64,000 nt of DNA. Origin: Gemmatimonadota bacterium (GTDB taxonomy: Bacteria > Gemmatimonadota > Gemmatimonadetes > Gemmatimonadales > Gemmatimonadaceae). Position 1 is the first letter of the stretch; each line of letters begins with the position of its first letter. Of this stretch, positions 10,191 through 20,571 are shown piece by piece. Where the stretch lies: NCBI GenBank assembly GCA_031127075.1, contig JARIFA010000007.1:1-64000 (forward strand). The letters are read 5' to 3'. The notes beneath the pieces are model-generated. The model saw only the letters and a program-made list of their open reading frames with translations. It searched no databases and was not told the origin of the DNA. A program made the translations under genes and the position numbers.

Positions 10191-10720
10191 CGGAGCGCCT
10201 TCTGGATGGCCGTTTCGATGTCCTGGTCGCCGCCGAGTCCGGTGTAGACGACCTTCCCGGTGCGGTCGGTGACGACCACATAGCTCGTCGCCGGCACATC
10301 GTAGTCACCGACGGCGTCCCCGCGACGGTCGTAGAAGTGCGTGAAGCCGGTGAGGTGATCGGTCACGTAGCGGCGCACCCGCTCCGGCGACTGGTTCACG
10401 CTCACGGCGACGCCGACGAAGGCGACACGACCGGCGTACTTCCGCTGCGCAGCCTGCATCCGCGGCTCGAGCTCGCGGCAGTTGCTGCACCAGGTGGCCC
10501 AGAACTCGATGACGGCGGGCTTCCCGGCGATGGCCGTTCCGAGTCGCGCAGGGCGGCCGTCGAGCGTCTCGAGTGCGACGTCGGGCGCCGCGGCACCGAC
10601 CTCGATACCGAGCTGCGCTCCTGCGGCGCGCGGGGTGACGAGGCCCACGGCCGCGATGAGGATCGCGAAGGTACGCAGGCCGCGGCGGAGGATGACGGGG
10701 AGGACGGTCGTGGCGCGCAT
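10187..10720 (-). CDS. TlpA-like thioredoxin-fold thiol-disulfide protein
   Basis: VIEFWATWCSNCREL (CxxC), N-terminal signal; start reassigned to ATG 10720 (177 aa). Confidence 0.85.
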   Translation of the reverse strand: MRATTVLPVILRRGLRTFAILIAAVGLVTPRAAGAQLGIEVGAAAPDVALETLDGRPARLGTAIAGKPAVIEFWATWCSNCRELEPRMQAAQRKYAGRVAFVGVAVSVNQSPERVRRYVTDHLTGFTHFYDRRGDAVGDYDVPATSYVVVTDRTGKVVYTGLGGDQDIETAIQKALR

Positions 10721-10728
10721 CGAATCCA

Positions 10729-11436
10729 CTAAAAGAGGAGTTTGCCCATCTCGATCAGGTAGTACTCGGCCACGCCGAGCATCGCGAGCGCGAAGAGGCG
10801 CTTCACCCAGAGCATCCAGGCGCCCGCCCGCGGCAGGCGCGCGACCGCGCCGCTCGAGAGCCCGACGAGGACGAGGAGGGTGCACATCCCGAACGAGAAG
10901 GCGAGGAGATAGACGAAGCCGAGGAGCCCGCTCCCCGTGCGCGTCACCCACGTGAGGACGGCGGCCATCACGGGGGCGCCGCAGGGGGCGGCGACGAGCC
11001 CCGACATCGCGCCCATCACGAAGGCGCCGCCGGCGCGACCGCCCGTGCCCGCCGTCGCCGCGCGGCCCGCCAGCGCCGCCGGAAGCCGGATCGGGATGAC
11101 GTCGAGCATCGCGAGGGCGGAGAGGAGGAGCAGGTTCGCCATCGCGAAGTAGAGCCACGGATTGGTGCTCACCGTGCCGAACATCGTGCCGGTGAGTCCC
11201 GCGACGACGCCGAGCAGCGCATAGACCGTCGCGAGCCCAATCACGTAGCTGAGCGTGAGCACCAGGGTCCGCGCCATCGGGGGCCGCGTACCGTCCGCGT
11301 TCGCCCCGCCGACGATCGCCGCGGTGATCGGGATCATCGGGTAGATACAGGGGGTCAGCGAGGTCAGGACGCCGGCCAGATAGAGGAACGGCAGCGCCGA
11401 GAGAGGGCTTTCCGAGAGGCGCTGGGCGAGGTCCAT
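10729..11436 (-). CDS. CcdA/DsbD-type cytochrome c biogenesis transmembrane protein
   Basis: FLYLAGVLTSLTPCIYPMIPITAAIVGG and GLVAAPCGAPVMAAVL (paired TM cysteines). Confidence 0.88.
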   Translation of the reverse strand: MDLAQRLSESPLSALPFLYLAGVLTSLTPCIYPMIPITAAIVGGANADGTRPPMARTLVLTLSYVIGLATVYALLGVVAGLTGTMFGTVSTNPWLYFAMANLLLLSALAMLDVIPIRLPAALAGRAATAGTGGRAGGAFVMGAMSGLVAAPCGAPVMAAVLTWVTRTGSGLLGFVYLLAFSFGMCTLLVLVGLSSGAVARLPRAGAWMLWVKRLFALAMLGVAEYYLIEMGKLLF

Positions 11437-11542
11437 GGGGGGAAAGATGGGTGGGGCGCGGCGAGGAGAGGGAGTGGCGTCGACCGGACGCGCCGTCAGG
11501 TGCTAGCCGAGACCGACGGCGCCTCGCACATTCCCGCCCGGT

Positions 11543-11577
11543 CCTGATACCTGGACCCTGACCCCTCATCCCTGGAA
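11543..11577. repeat. Heptanucleotide array, 5 units of CCTGAYM type
   Basis: CCTGATA CCTGGAC CCTGACC CCTCATC CCTGGAA immediately upstream of ATG 11583. Confidence 0.75.
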
Positions 11578-11582
11578 GAGGA

Positions 11583-13208
11583 ATGCCCCTCCGCCCTCGC
11601 TTCGTTCCCCTCGCGGCGCTCCTGCTCGCCGCCCCCCTCCTGGCCCAGCGCGCCCCCGCGGCGCGTCCGGACACCGCTACCACCATCGTCACCCGGCAGT
11701 ACGGCGACCTCGCGGCCGGCCCGTACAAGCGGCTCGTGATCCGGAACGCGATGGTCGTACCCGGCCACGGCGGTCCGACCGCCGGCCCGTACGACATCGT
11801 GATCGTCGGGAACACCATCGCCGAGATGATCCCCTTCGATCCCGTCGCGGCCGAGCGGCGCGGGGCCGGGTCGCGCCCCACGGGGGACCGCGTGATCGAC
11901 GCCACCGGGATGACGGTGATGCCCGGGATGATTGACCTGCATACGCACCTGCGGACGCAGCCGATGGAGCTGGACTATGTGTACTATCTGAAGCTCGCGC
12001 ACGGCACGACGACGATGGTGAATGCGGCGGACCGCGGCGTCGATTCGGCGCTGACACAGGCGCGGCTCTCGGCGCGCAACGAGATCATCGCGCCGCGGAT
12101 GTTCCCGCTGGTGGGATGGGGTGCGACGACCCGTTTCTCACGGATCGAGCTCGATGATCCCGCCAAGGCGCCGGAGGTGGCCCGCCAGATGGCGGCCAAC
12201 GGGATCCGCGTCATCTCGATGGATAGCAACGGCTGGAGCCGCGCGATCATCAAGGCAATTGCGGACGCCGCGCGCGCCAACGGGATGATCACCTCGTTTC
12301 ATATCCCACCGTCGACCGTGGCCGTGGCCGACGCGGCCGACGTCGCTTGCCTCGGCGTCACCATGATCGAGCACCACTATGGATACGCCGAGTCGGCGCT
12401 CGACCGGACGACGCAGAACTTCGAGCGGACCTACGAGTTCGGGAACGAGAACCACCGGTTCCGCGCCGCGGGGCGCGTGTGGACCGAGACCAACCGCGAC
12501 CGGCTGCTGACGCAGATCGCCGACTCGATGGCCAAGTGCGGCGTGACGATGCTCCCGACGCGCGTGGTGTACGAGGCGAACCGTGATGTGATCCGTGCGA
12601 CGAGCCTCCCGTGGCACGAGAAGTACACGCACCAGGCGCTCCTCAACTGGAACTACCCGAACCCCGCCTATCACGGCGCGTTCCATTACGACTGGACCTC
12701 GGACGACGAGGCGTACTGGGCCTCGGCGTACGAGCTCTGGGGGAAGCTGATCTTCGAGCACAACCGTCGGGGCGGACGCGTGGCCTACGGCACCGACGAC
12801 AATTACATCTGGGCGACGCCGGGGTTCAGCAGCGTCCGAGAGTTGCAGCTGCTGCGTGAGACGGGGATGCACAGTCTCGAGGTGCTGCGCGCTGCAACCA
12901 AGACGAGCGCCGAGGTGTTGGGTGAAGCGAAGCTCGGGCTCGTGCGCCCGGGGTATCTCGCCGACCTGGTCCTCGTGGACGGCAACCCCGCGAACAACCT
13001 CAAGTTCATGTACAGCTTCGGCGACCTGACGGTGGATGCGCAGGGGAAGATGTACCGGACGCGTGGCATCGTGCACACGATCAAGGATGGCGTCGTAATG
13101 GAGAACGGTAACCTGATGCGCGAGGTCGAGCGGATGGTGCGGCAGTCGAAGCAGGGGGTGTCGCCGTCCAACGTGATCACGGCGCCTTTCCTCCCGGCGC
13201 GGCCGTAA
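11583..13208 (+). CDS. Secreted amidohydrolase (imidazolonepropionase-like)
   Basis: MTVMPGMIDLHTHLRTQ (HxH), YGTDDNYIWATPG, LGLVRPGYLADLVLVDGNP. Confidence 0.85.
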   Translation: MPLRPRFVPLAALLLAAPLLAQRAPAARPDTATTIVTRQYGDLAAGPYKRLVIRNAMVVPGHGGPTAGPYDIVIVGNTIAEMIPFDPVAAERRGAGSRPTGDRVIDATGMTVMPGMIDLHTHLRTQPMELDYVYYLKLAHGTTTMVNAADRGVDSALTQARLSARNEIIAPRMFPLVGWGATTRFSRIELDDPAKAPEVARQMAANGIRVISMDSNGWSRAIIKAIADAARANGMITSFHIPPSTVAVADAADVACLGVTMIEHHYGYAESALDRTTQNFERTYEFGNENHRFRAAGRVWTETNRDRLLTQIADSMAKCGVTMLPTRVVYEANRDVIRATSLPWHEKYTHQALLNWNYPNPAYHGAFHYDWTSDDEAYWASAYELWGKLIFEHNRRGGRVAYGTDDNYIWATPGFSSVRELQLLRETGMHSLEVLRAATKTSAEVLGEAKLGLVRPGYLADLVLVDGNPANNLKFMYSFGDLTVDAQGKMYRTRGIVHTIKDGVVMENGNLMREVERMVRQSKQGVSPSNVITAPFLPARP

Positions 13209-13223
13209 GGGGGTCCAGCGCTT

Positions 13224-13266
13224 CGACCCCGGGAGGGCTGTGAGGGAAACCGCCCTACTGGGGTCG
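13224..13266. terminator. Imperfect GC-rich hairpin downstream of the amidohydrolase gene
   Basis: CGACCCCgGgAGGGC-N13-GCCCTaCtGGGGTCG; no clear U-tract. Confidence 0.4.
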
Positions 13267-13332
13267 GCCGTTAGATTGCAGGGCGGAGTCGGCGAGGTGC
13301 CGGCCCCGCCCTGACCTTTTCTGGAATCGACC

Positions 13333-15009
13333 GTGGCCGGACCGCAATTCATCTACGTCATGAAGGGGCTGAAGAAGGTCATCCCCCCTTCCCGCATCAT
13401 CCTCGACGACATCTGGCTCTCGTTCTACCCCGGCGCCAAGATCGGCGTCCTCGGCCCCAACGGCGCCGGTAAGTCGTCGCTCCTGAAGATCATGGCCGGT
13501 GTCGACCAGGACTTCCAAGGGGAAGCCTGGGCGCACAAGGGCACCAAGATCGGCTACCTGCCGCAGGAGCCCCAGCTCGACGAGTCACTCGACGTCCGCG
13601 GCAACGTGGAACTCGGCGTGAAGGCGCAGCGCGACCTACTCGTGAAGTTCGAGCAGATCTCCGCGAAGTTCGCCGAACCAATGAGCGACGACGAGATGAA
13701 CGCGCTCATCGAGGAGCAGGGGAAGGTGCAGGAGCGGATCGACGCGCTCGACCTCTGGAACCTCGACAACAAGATCGAGGTCGCGATGGACGCGCTTCGG
13801 CTCCCGCCGGGCGACGCGGGCGTCACGACCCTCTCGGGCGGTGAGAAGCGCCGCGTCGCGCTCTGCCGTCTCCTCCTCGAGGAGCCGGATATGCTCCTCC
13901 TCGACGAGCCGACCAACCACCTCGACGCCGAGTCGGTGGCGTGGCTCGAGAAGTTCCTCGAGACCTTCCCCGGGACCGTGGTCGCCATCACGCACGACCG
14001 CTACTTCCTCGACAACGTCGCCAAGTGGATCCTCGAGCTTGACCGCGGGCGCGGCGTGCCGTACGAGGGGAACTACTCCGGTTGGCTCCAGCAGAAGCAG
14101 ACGCGGCTCGCGCAGGAGGAGAAGGTCGCCTCGGCGCGGCAGCGCTCCCTCGAGCGCGAGCTCGAGTGGGTGCGGATGGCGCCGCGCGCGCGGCAGGCGA
14201 AGAGCAAGGCGCGTCTGCAGGCGTACGAGGAGCTGGCGAGCGAGGCGCAGCAGGAGCGCGTCGCGCAGAACGAGATCATCATCCCGCCGGCCCCGCGACT
14301 CGGCAACGACGTCGTCATCGCCAAGGGACTCACGAAGGGCTTCGGCGACCGTCTCCTGATCGACAAGCTCAACTTCTCGCTCCCGCGCGGCGGGATCGTC
14401 GGGATCATCGGCCCGAACGGGGCGGGCAAGACGACGCTCTTCCGGATGATCTCCGGCGCGGAGAAGCCCGACGGCGGTTCGCTGACCGTCGGCGAGACGG
14501 TGCAGCTGGCCTACGCTGACCAGACGCGCACGCTCGACGGGAACAAGACCGTCTGGGAGGAGATCTCCGGCGGCAACGAGCTCGTGACCGTCGGCAAGAA
14601 GGAGCTCAACAGCCGCGCCTATCTCTCGAGCTTCAACTTCAAGGGCACCGACCAGCAGAAGAAGGTCGGCATCCTCTCCGGCGGTGAGCGGAACCGGCTC
14701 CACCTGGCCAAGACGCTGATGAGCGGCGGCAACCTGCTCCTTCTCGACGAGCCGACGAACGACCTCGACGTGGACACGCTCCGTGCGCTGGAAGTCGCGC
14801 TCCTCGACTATTCCGGCTGCGCGGTGGTGATCTCCCACGACCGCTGGTTCCTCGACCGCGTGGCGACGCATATCCTCGCCTTCGAGGGGAACTCGGAGGT
14901 CGTCTGGTTCGAGGGGAACTACCAGGCGTACATCGAAGATCTGCGGAAGCGGAAGGGCGCGGATGCGGATCAGCCGCATCGGATCAAGTTCAAGCCGCTC
15001 ACCCGGTGA
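13333..15009 (+). CDS. ettA: Energy-dependent translational throttle protein EttA (ABC-F ATPase)
   Basis: Two ABC cassettes: [87 protein letters not shown]; start [16 protein letters not shown] typical of EttA. Confidence 0.93.
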   Translation: MAGPQFIYVMKGLKKVIPPSRIILDDIWLSFYPGAKIGVLGPNGAGKSSLLKIMAGVDQDFQGEAWAHKGTKIGYLPQEPQLDESLDVRGNVELGVKAQRDLLVKFEQISAKFAEPMSDDEMNALIEEQGKVQERIDALDLWNLDNKIEVAMDALRLPPGDAGVTTLSGGEKRRVALCRLLLEEPDMLLLDEPTNHLDAESVAWLEKFLETFPGTVVAITHDRYFLDNVAKWILELDRGRGVPYEGNYSGWLQQKQTRLAQEEKVASARQRSLERELEWVRMAPRARQAKSKARLQAYEELASEAQQERVAQNEIIIPPAPRLGNDVVIAKGLTKGFGDRLLIDKLNFSLPRGGIVGIIGPNGAGKTTLFRMISGAEKPDGGSLTVGETVQLAYADQTRTLDGNKTVWEEISGGNELVTVGKKELNSRAYLSSFNFKGTDQQKKVGILSGGERNRLHLAKTLMSGGNLLLLDEPTNDLDVDTLRALEVALLDYSGCAVVISHDRWFLDRVATHILAFEGNSEVVWFEGNYQAYIEDLRKRKGADADQPHRIKFKPLTR

Positions 15010-15052
15010 CGTACCCGCGTCGACCCGTGCAGCAGCCACACGAGGTGTGCCG

Positions 15053-15472
15053 ATGACCCGCATGCTCTTCCTGAACCTCCCCGTGGCGGATCTTCCGCGC
15101 GCGATGGATTTCTGGACCGCCCTCGGCTTCTCGTTCAATCCGCAGTTCACCGACGAGAACGCCGCCTGTCTGGTGATCAGTGAGCACGCCGGGGTGATGC
15201 TTCTGACGCCGCCGATGTTCGCGCGATTCACCACGCAGCCGGTCTCCGACGCCCAGCAGGTGACCGGCGCGCTCTTCGCTGTCACCTGCGAGAGCCGCGC
15301 GGCGGTGGATGCGATGGTCGGTGCGGCGATCGCACATGGTGGACGAGAGGCGATGCCGCCGCAGGATCACGGGTTCATGTATCAGTGGAGCTTCCGCGAT
15401 CCGGACGGGCATCACTGGGAGCCGTTCTGGATGGATCCGGCGGCGGTCGAGCCGGCTGGTGACGAGGCCTAG
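15053..15472 (+). CDS. VOC (glyoxalase/bleomycin-resistance) superfamily protein
   Basis: MTRMLFLNLPVADLPRAMDFWTALGFSFNPQFTDENAACLVI ... FRDPDGHHWEPFWMDP. Confidence 0.85.
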   Translation: MTRMLFLNLPVADLPRAMDFWTALGFSFNPQFTDENAACLVISEHAGVMLLTPPMFARFTTQPVSDAQQVTGALFAVTCESRAAVDAMVGAAIAHGGREAMPPQDHGFMYQWSFRDPDGHHWEPFWMDPAAVEPAGDEA

Positions 15473-15614
15473 CACCTCACACGATGCTCGTGGAGCATCG
15501 TCTCGTCGCATCCGAAGGGTGCCACCGAGCGCGGCGGCGACGGTGTGGCGACGGATGGGGGCGCGTTATCATTCGCGGCAGACAGTTCGTCTCTCCCCTG
15601 CCAGCGGTAGTCAA

Positions 15615-18080
15615 ATGATCCAGAAGCTTCGTGGTCCCGATGCGTGGTCGGTTCGGTGCATGCGGCTGGTGGCGGTGGCGCTGATCGCATGGGGCGTCGT
15701 CGGCTGCGCGGCGCCCGAGCGATCCACCGCGCCGGTGGCGGTGGACACGTTGCCGACCCCGGTGGCACCGGTCATGGTGCGCCTGTGGTCGGATTCGGCC
15801 TCGTGGCCTGGCGGGCGCATCCCTGTGGCAGGCGACCTCGTGGTGATCCCTGCCGGCACGCGGATGCGCCTCGACGTGTCTCCCCCATCGCTCAGGGGCC
15901 TCGACATTCAGGGTGAGATCGAGGCGGATACCTCGCGCGACCTCGATCTCGTCGTCGGGTGGATTCGGGTCGCTGGCGCGCTGCGCATCGGGACCGAGGC
16001 GCAGCCATACACCCGCCGTGCCCGGATCACGCTCACCGGGTCGGGTGATACCGAGGCGATCACGGGGATGGGTACCCGGGTCATCGGCGTGCTGCCCGGT
16101 GGCCGGCTGACGCTACAAGGCCCGTCGCGCCGAGCGTGGACGCGTCTCGCGGCGACGGTTGGCACCGGTGCGACCACGATCACGATGAGTCAGGACGTCG
16201 ATTGGCGGGTCGGAGACCGCATCGTCATCGCGCCGTCGGGCTTCGATCCATTTCAGGCGGAGGACCGTCGCATCACGGCCATCGAGGGGCGTTTCGTCAC
16301 GCTCGATCAGGCCCTTCGATACCCGCACTATGGCCAGGTGCAGGAGATCGCGGGACGGACCGTCGACGAGCGTGCTGAAGTGGGGCTGCTCTCGCGGAAC
16401 ATCACGATCCAAGGCGCGGGGACCCTGGTCGACGGTGTCCCGACCTCACCGGATGGACAGGGTGGTCACATCATGATCCTCGCCGGCGCGACCGCCATGG
16501 TGGCCGGTGTGGAGCTCGTGAACATGGGGCAGCGTGGTCGGCTGGGTCATTATCCCATCCATTGGCACCTCGCCGGTTCGGCGCCTGGGCAGTACATCCG
16601 GAACAGCGTGATCTGGCGGAGCCACAATCGCTGCATCACGGTGCACGGGACGCGTGATCTCTGGGTCGATGGCAATGTCTGCTACGACCATCTGGGGCAC
16701 GGCTACTTCCTCGAAGAGGGCGCCGAGACGGGGAACCGTCTCTTCGGCAACCTCGGCGTGCTTGCCCGGCGCCCCGCGCCGGCCGACCGGCTCCTGCCGA
16801 CCGATGAGCGACCCGCCACGTTCTGGGTGACCAATCCGAACAACAGTCTGGTGGGCAACGTCGCGGCCGGCTCCGAAGGCTTCGGCTTCTGGTACGCGCT
16901 GCCCGACGCCCCTCTGGGTCCGTCCACCGGACAGCCGGACCGCCCGAATCGGACACCGCTGCTGGAGTTCAGCAGCAACGTGGCGCACTCGAACCACCAG
17001 ACCGGACTCCACGTCGACGATGCGCCGCAGGCGAACGGGACCACGACCGCCACGATGTACAACCCCTCGCTCGTTCCGGGGCAGACGGGATCCCCGAATG
17101 TACCCGCCAGATTCACCGGCTTCCTCGCGTACAAAAACGGCAATCGCGGCGTCTGGCTGCGTGGAAACCAACACTATCTGGAGGACGCGATCCTCGCGGA
17201 CAACCACATCGGGGCGACGTTTGCGAGCGTCGAGAGCTATCTCACCGGCTCGCTCCTCGTGGGAGCGACAGCGAACACCATCGGGACACGGGATCTGTAC
17301 CGGGGATTCGAGTACTACGATGGGCCCGTCGGCGCGCGAGAGGTGACCTTCGTCGGATTCGACGGTCGGGGGCAGATCCCGTGGAGTGCGCTTGGCTTCA
17401 ACCGACACAATGCCTTCTCCCTCAGCACGGCGAGTGCGTCACGGGACCTCATCTTCATCCGATCCACGCCGCTGTACATCGAGTCGCCGGATCCACTCAA
17501 AGACGGTGACAAGTCGGCGGTCTTCCAAGATGTGACGGGATCGGTCACGGGTGTGCCCGGACGGTGGGTGACCGCCAACACGCCGTTTCTCACGACGACG
17601 GCGTGCACCCTGCAACCCGCGTGGAACGCGCGCAGCTGCCCGGGACCGTACCTCAAGCTGATCATCGAGGGTGGCGGTGCGGTGACCGCGATCGCGCCGG
17701 TCGACGCCGTGCGTGACGGCGAGGCGACCGAACGCTTCGTCGGCGATGGCACGTCGACGAGCCGGATCGTGGTGTCCGCGATGCCGGGTAGCCAGTACGA
17801 CCTGTCACTCGGGCAGCGCCCAACGGGTCTCTCGATCCGCTTGGCGGAGGGACGCTCCGGGGAATGGGTCTTCCTGTCGATCGCCGCGGCGATGCCGCCG
17901 ACCACCGTCGCGAGCGGGACCTCTCGGTTGCTCGAGGTCGCCTCGGCGGCGGAGGTGGCGGCCGGCAATGGGACGACCTACGCGTATGATCCCGTGCGTG
18001 GGCGCATCTACGTCAAGGCGATGGTGGCGAACGTCGCGCAGTACTTCCAAACCACCGTGGGAATCCTCTTCGCGCCCTGA
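15615..18080 (+). CDS. G8-domain lipoprotein with right-handed beta-helix (CEMIP/TMEM2-like architecture)
   Basis: N-terminal lipobox-like VVGC; SASWPGGRIPVAGDLVVIPAGTRMRLDVSPPSLRGLDIQGEIEAD..VVGWIRVAGALRIGTEAQPYTRRARITLTG matches the G8 pattern; downstream NSVIWRSHNRCITVHGT..GNVCYDHLGHGYFLEEGAETGN repeats. Confidence 0.75.
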   Translation: MIQKLRGPDAWSVRCMRLVAVALIAWGVVGCAAPERSTAPVAVDTLPTPVAPVMVRLWSDSASWPGGRIPVAGDLVVIPAGTRMRLDVSPPSLRGLDIQGEIEADTSRDLDLVVGWIRVAGALRIGTEAQPYTRRARITLTGSGDTEAITGMGTRVIGVLPGGRLTLQGPSRRAWTRLAATVGTGATTITMSQDVDWRVGDRIVIAPSGFDPFQAEDRRITAIEGRFVTLDQALRYPHYGQVQEIAGRTVDERAEVGLLSRNITIQGAGTLVDGVPTSPDGQGGHIMILAGATAMVAGVELVNMGQRGRLGHYPIHWHLAGSAPGQYIRNSVIWRSHNRCITVHGTRDLWVDGNVCYDHLGHGYFLEEGAETGNRLFGNLGVLARRPAPADRLLPTDERPATFWVTNPNNSLVGNVAAGSEGFGFWYALPDAPLGPSTGQPDRPNRTPLLEFSSNVAHSNHQTGLHVDDAPQANGTTTATMYNPSLVPGQTGSPNVPARFTGFLAYKNGNRGVWLRGNQHYLEDAILADNHIGATFASVESYLTGSLLVGATANTIGTRDLYRGFEYYDGPVGAREVTFVGFDGRGQIPWSALGFNRHNAFSLSTASASRDLIFIRSTPLYIESPDPLKDGDKSAVFQDVTGSVTGVPGRWVTANTPFLTTTACTLQPAWNARSCPGPYLKLIIEGGGAVTAIAPVDAVRDGEATERFVGDGTSTSRIVVSAMPGSQYDLSLGQRPTGLSIRLAEGRSGEWVFLSIAAAMPPTTVASGTSRLLEVASAAEVAAGNGTTYAYDPVRGRIYVKAMVANVAQYFQTTVGILFAP

Positions 18081-18092
18081 GCCCGGTGGCGC

Positions 18093-18533
18093 TCAGTTCC
18101 GTCGCGCGCCCTGGGCGATCCAGCGGCGGAGATTCTCGGCGTCGATGGAATCGAGCGGAGCGCCGCCGAGCGGCATCCGGGAACCGATGCCCTGCGTGCC
18201 GTCGATCCGGCGCATGAGGTAGCTCCCACCGGCGTTGAACGGCACGACGAGGATGCCCGGCTCGGCCCGGGACGGAACACTGACGAGCGCATCGTAGGCG
18301 AGGCCGGCGGCGAGCGGCATCGTCGCTGCGGCGCCGTGGCAACCACTCAGCGAGCACCCTCGGCGGACGAAGATCTCCTGCACGTCCGTTGCGAACGAGG
18401 GCGTTTCCCGGATGCCACGGACCCATGGGATGTCCGGCGGCTCCGGTGGTGCAGCCGCCTCGCTGCAGGCGGCAATCGTGCATCCCATCACCACGACCGC
18501 GACCGTGGTGTGGAGTTCCCGGTAACGTCTCAT
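18093..18533 (-). CDS. Lipoprotein with planctomycete-type cytochrome c-like (PSCyt1-like) heme motif
   Basis: TIAAC lipobox; DVQEIFVRRGCSLSGCHG (CX4CH) and RMPLGG..LDSIDAENLRRWIAQGA. Confidence 0.65.
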   Translation of the reverse strand: MRRYRELHTTVAVVVMGCTIAACSEAAAPPEPPDIPWVRGIRETPSFATDVQEIFVRRGCSLSGCHGAAATMPLAAGLAYDALVSVPSRAEPGILVVPFNAGGSYLMRRIDGTQGIGSRMPLGGAPLDSIDAENLRRWIAQGARRN

Positions 18534-19312
18534 GGCACTCCCACCAACCGCGCGATCGCGCGCATGCCGTCCTCACCCACATCGAGACTGTGGCGGTTCA
18601 CGTAGAGCGCGATGTGCTGGTCGCAGACGGCGTCGCTCATCTCCTGCGCGTGCACGCGCACGTAGGCACGGCTCGCCTCGGGATGGTCGAACGCGTGTTG
18701 CACGGAGGCACGGATGGCGGACGCCATCGCCGCCACGAGCGCGGGGTCGAGATCGGCACGGGCGCAGATTCCCGCGAGGGGCACCGGAAGCCCCGTGTCG
18801 CGCTCCCACCAGTCGCCCAGATCGATCACCTGGGTGAGCCCGTGCTCGGCGTAGGTGAACCGGCTCTCGTGGATGATGAGCCCCGCGGCGACCTCCCCCT
18901 CAGCCACCGCGCGCAGGATGCGGTCGTAGCGCATCTCCACGACCGCGCCCAGCGCGGGGGCGGCGAGCCCGAGCAACCGGAACGCCGTCGTCTCCCGCCC
19001 CGGGATGGCGATCGGGCCGCGCGCCGCCGCCTCGAGGGACATCGTCGTCCGCGCGACGACGAGCGGGCCCACACCGTGACCGAGTGCGGCGCCACTTCGC
19101 AGCATCCGGTATCGGTCACCGACCGCCGCGAAGGCGCCGACACTCAGCTTGGTGAGATCGAACTCACCCGTGTGCGCCCGGCGGTTGAGCTCCTCGATGT
19201 CGAGCAGCACCGGTCGCACGCGGAACGGGGCGTCCACGAGCCCGTGCGCCAGCGCGTGGAACGCGAAGGTGTCGTTCGGGCAGGGGGAATAGCCGAATGT
19301 GAGCTCGGTCAT
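18530..19312 (-). CDS. mqnD: 1,4-dihydroxy-6-naphthoate synthase (futalosine menaquinone pathway)
   Basis: MTELTFGYSPCPNDTFAFHALAHGLVD ... LIIHESRFTYAEHGLTQVIDLGDWWERDTGLPVPLAGI; ATGA overlap with upstream mqnB. Confidence 0.92.
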   Translation of the reverse strand: MTELTFGYSPCPNDTFAFHALAHGLVDAPFRVRPVLLDIEELNRRAHTGEFDLTKLSVGAFAAVGDRYRMLRSGAALGHGVGPLVVARTTMSLEAAARGPIAIPGRETTAFRLLGLAAPALGAVVEMRYDRILRAVAEGEVAAGLIIHESRFTYAEHGLTQVIDLGDWWERDTGLPVPLAGICARADLDPALVAAMASAIRASVQHAFDHPEASRAYVRVHAQEMSDAVCDQHIALYVNRHSLDVGEDGMRAIARLVGVP

Positions 19313-19875
19313 TGGGAGAGCTCCGCGACGAGGCGCGGCGTCGCGGCGATGATCGCCGCGAACGCGTCGTCGAACGCCCAGCGCGCGCGGTCCGTCTCCT
19401 CGACGGCATTGGAGATGGCGCGCACCTCGAGGGCCGGCACCCCCGCGAGCGCGGCGGCGCGCAGCACCGCGAACCCTTCCATCGCCTCCACCTCGACGTC
19501 GGTGGTGGTCCCGCCCACCCGTGCGCTCGTGCCGATCACGCGGAGGACGGCGTGCGGCAGCGCGCGCTGCGCCCCCGCGATGAGCGCGGGGGCTGGTTCG
19601 AGCACGCTCGGTGCCCACGCTGCGGGGATCGCGAGGTCGGTGTAGCGGGCGGCGCTCCCGATCACGAGCGACGGCGGCACGAGGCCGCTCGCGCGCCACG
19701 CGCCGGCGATTCCCACGTGGAGCACCAGCGCGGGGCGCTCGGCCGCGATCGATGCCGCGGTCGATGCCGCGGCCTCCACCGGCCCGACGCCGCAGACGAG
19801 CGTGCGCCACCCGTCGGCCGGCGCGAGCTCGCGCGCGGTCGCGGCGACGACGAGTACGTCCGCGCGCGAGGGCAT
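19309..19875 (-). CDS. mqnB: Futalosine hydrolase
   Basis: Nucleoside-phosphorylase-like: GVGPVEAAASTAASIA, VLHVGIAGAW, TDVEVEAMEGFAVLRAAALAGVPALEVRAISN; operonic with mqnD. Confidence 0.87.
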   Translation of the reverse strand: MPSRADVLVVAATARELAPADGWRTLVCGVGPVEAAASTAASIAAERPALVLHVGIAGAWRASGLVPPSLVIGSAARYTDLAIPAAWAPSVLEPAPALIAGAQRALPHAVLRVIGTSARVGGTTTDVEVEAMEGFAVLRAAALAGVPALEVRAISNAVEETDRARWAFDDAFAAIIAATPRLVAELSQ

Positions 19876-19880
19876 CCGGC

Positions 19881-20450
19881 TCAGTGCATCATCCCGCCAC
19901 GCGCCACCATCAGGTGGTGGCGCGTGTGGTGTTCGCCCACGGTGAGCAGCCCGATGAAGCCGAGGCCGCGGATCCGCGCGACGGCGGTGGCATCGTCGGC
20001 GTTCGTGGCGCGCACGGTGACGCGCACGCCCTCCGGCGTCTCGGCCGCGGTCCAGGTGACCCCGGTGACCATATGCCCGTGCTCCCGCGCCATCCGACGG
20101 ATCGCGTCACGCGTGCGCCCTGTACCGGTCACGCTGAAGATCGCGCCGCCCGGCACCGGCGACTGCGCCACGGTGCTGCGGAGCGTGACCTGCTCCATAT
20201 CGATGAGGTGCTGGCGGAGCGCTTCGAGGTTGACCTTCGACCAGTCGGTCGAGGGATCGGCCTCGAGGAGCCGCACGATCTCCGCGATCGCGGCGAAGGC
20301 GGATTGGCCCGTCTCGGTGGCGGTCGCAGGGGCGGTGGTCGCGGTCGGCGGCTCGTGACGCATCGCGCTGCCGTGTTCGTGCGCCTGCGCGCGGAGGGTC
20401 GTGGCGACGACACAGGACAGGACGAGGGTCGCGACTCGGGGAAGGCGCAT
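19881..20450 (-). CDS. Secreted protein of unknown function, His/Met-rich C-terminus
   Basis: N-terminal signal peptide; C-term VGEHHTRHHLMVARGGMMH. Confidence 0.6.
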   Translation of the reverse strand: MRLPRVATLVLSCVVATTLRAQAHEHGSAMRHEPPTATTAPATATETGQSAFAAIAEIVRLLEADPSTDWSKVNLEALRQHLIDMEQVTLRSTVAQSPVPGGAIFSVTGTGRTRDAIRRMAREHGHMVTGVTWTAAETPEGVRVTVRATNADDATAVARIRGLGFIGLLTVGEHHTRHHLMVARGGMMH

Positions 20451-20571
20451 CAGAGCTCCGGCGGGGAGGGGGTGCGCGGAAATCTAGGGCGCGCGTGGTC
20501 GGGGAATCACCTCGGGACGACGCGGCGGTGGTCCGACTCCGCTCACGACGTCCCTCGCGCATCCTCACGCC

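Noticed and set aside
13636-15285. 549-aa minus-strand ORF
   Set aside because: Antisense shadow of ettA; no domain motifs.
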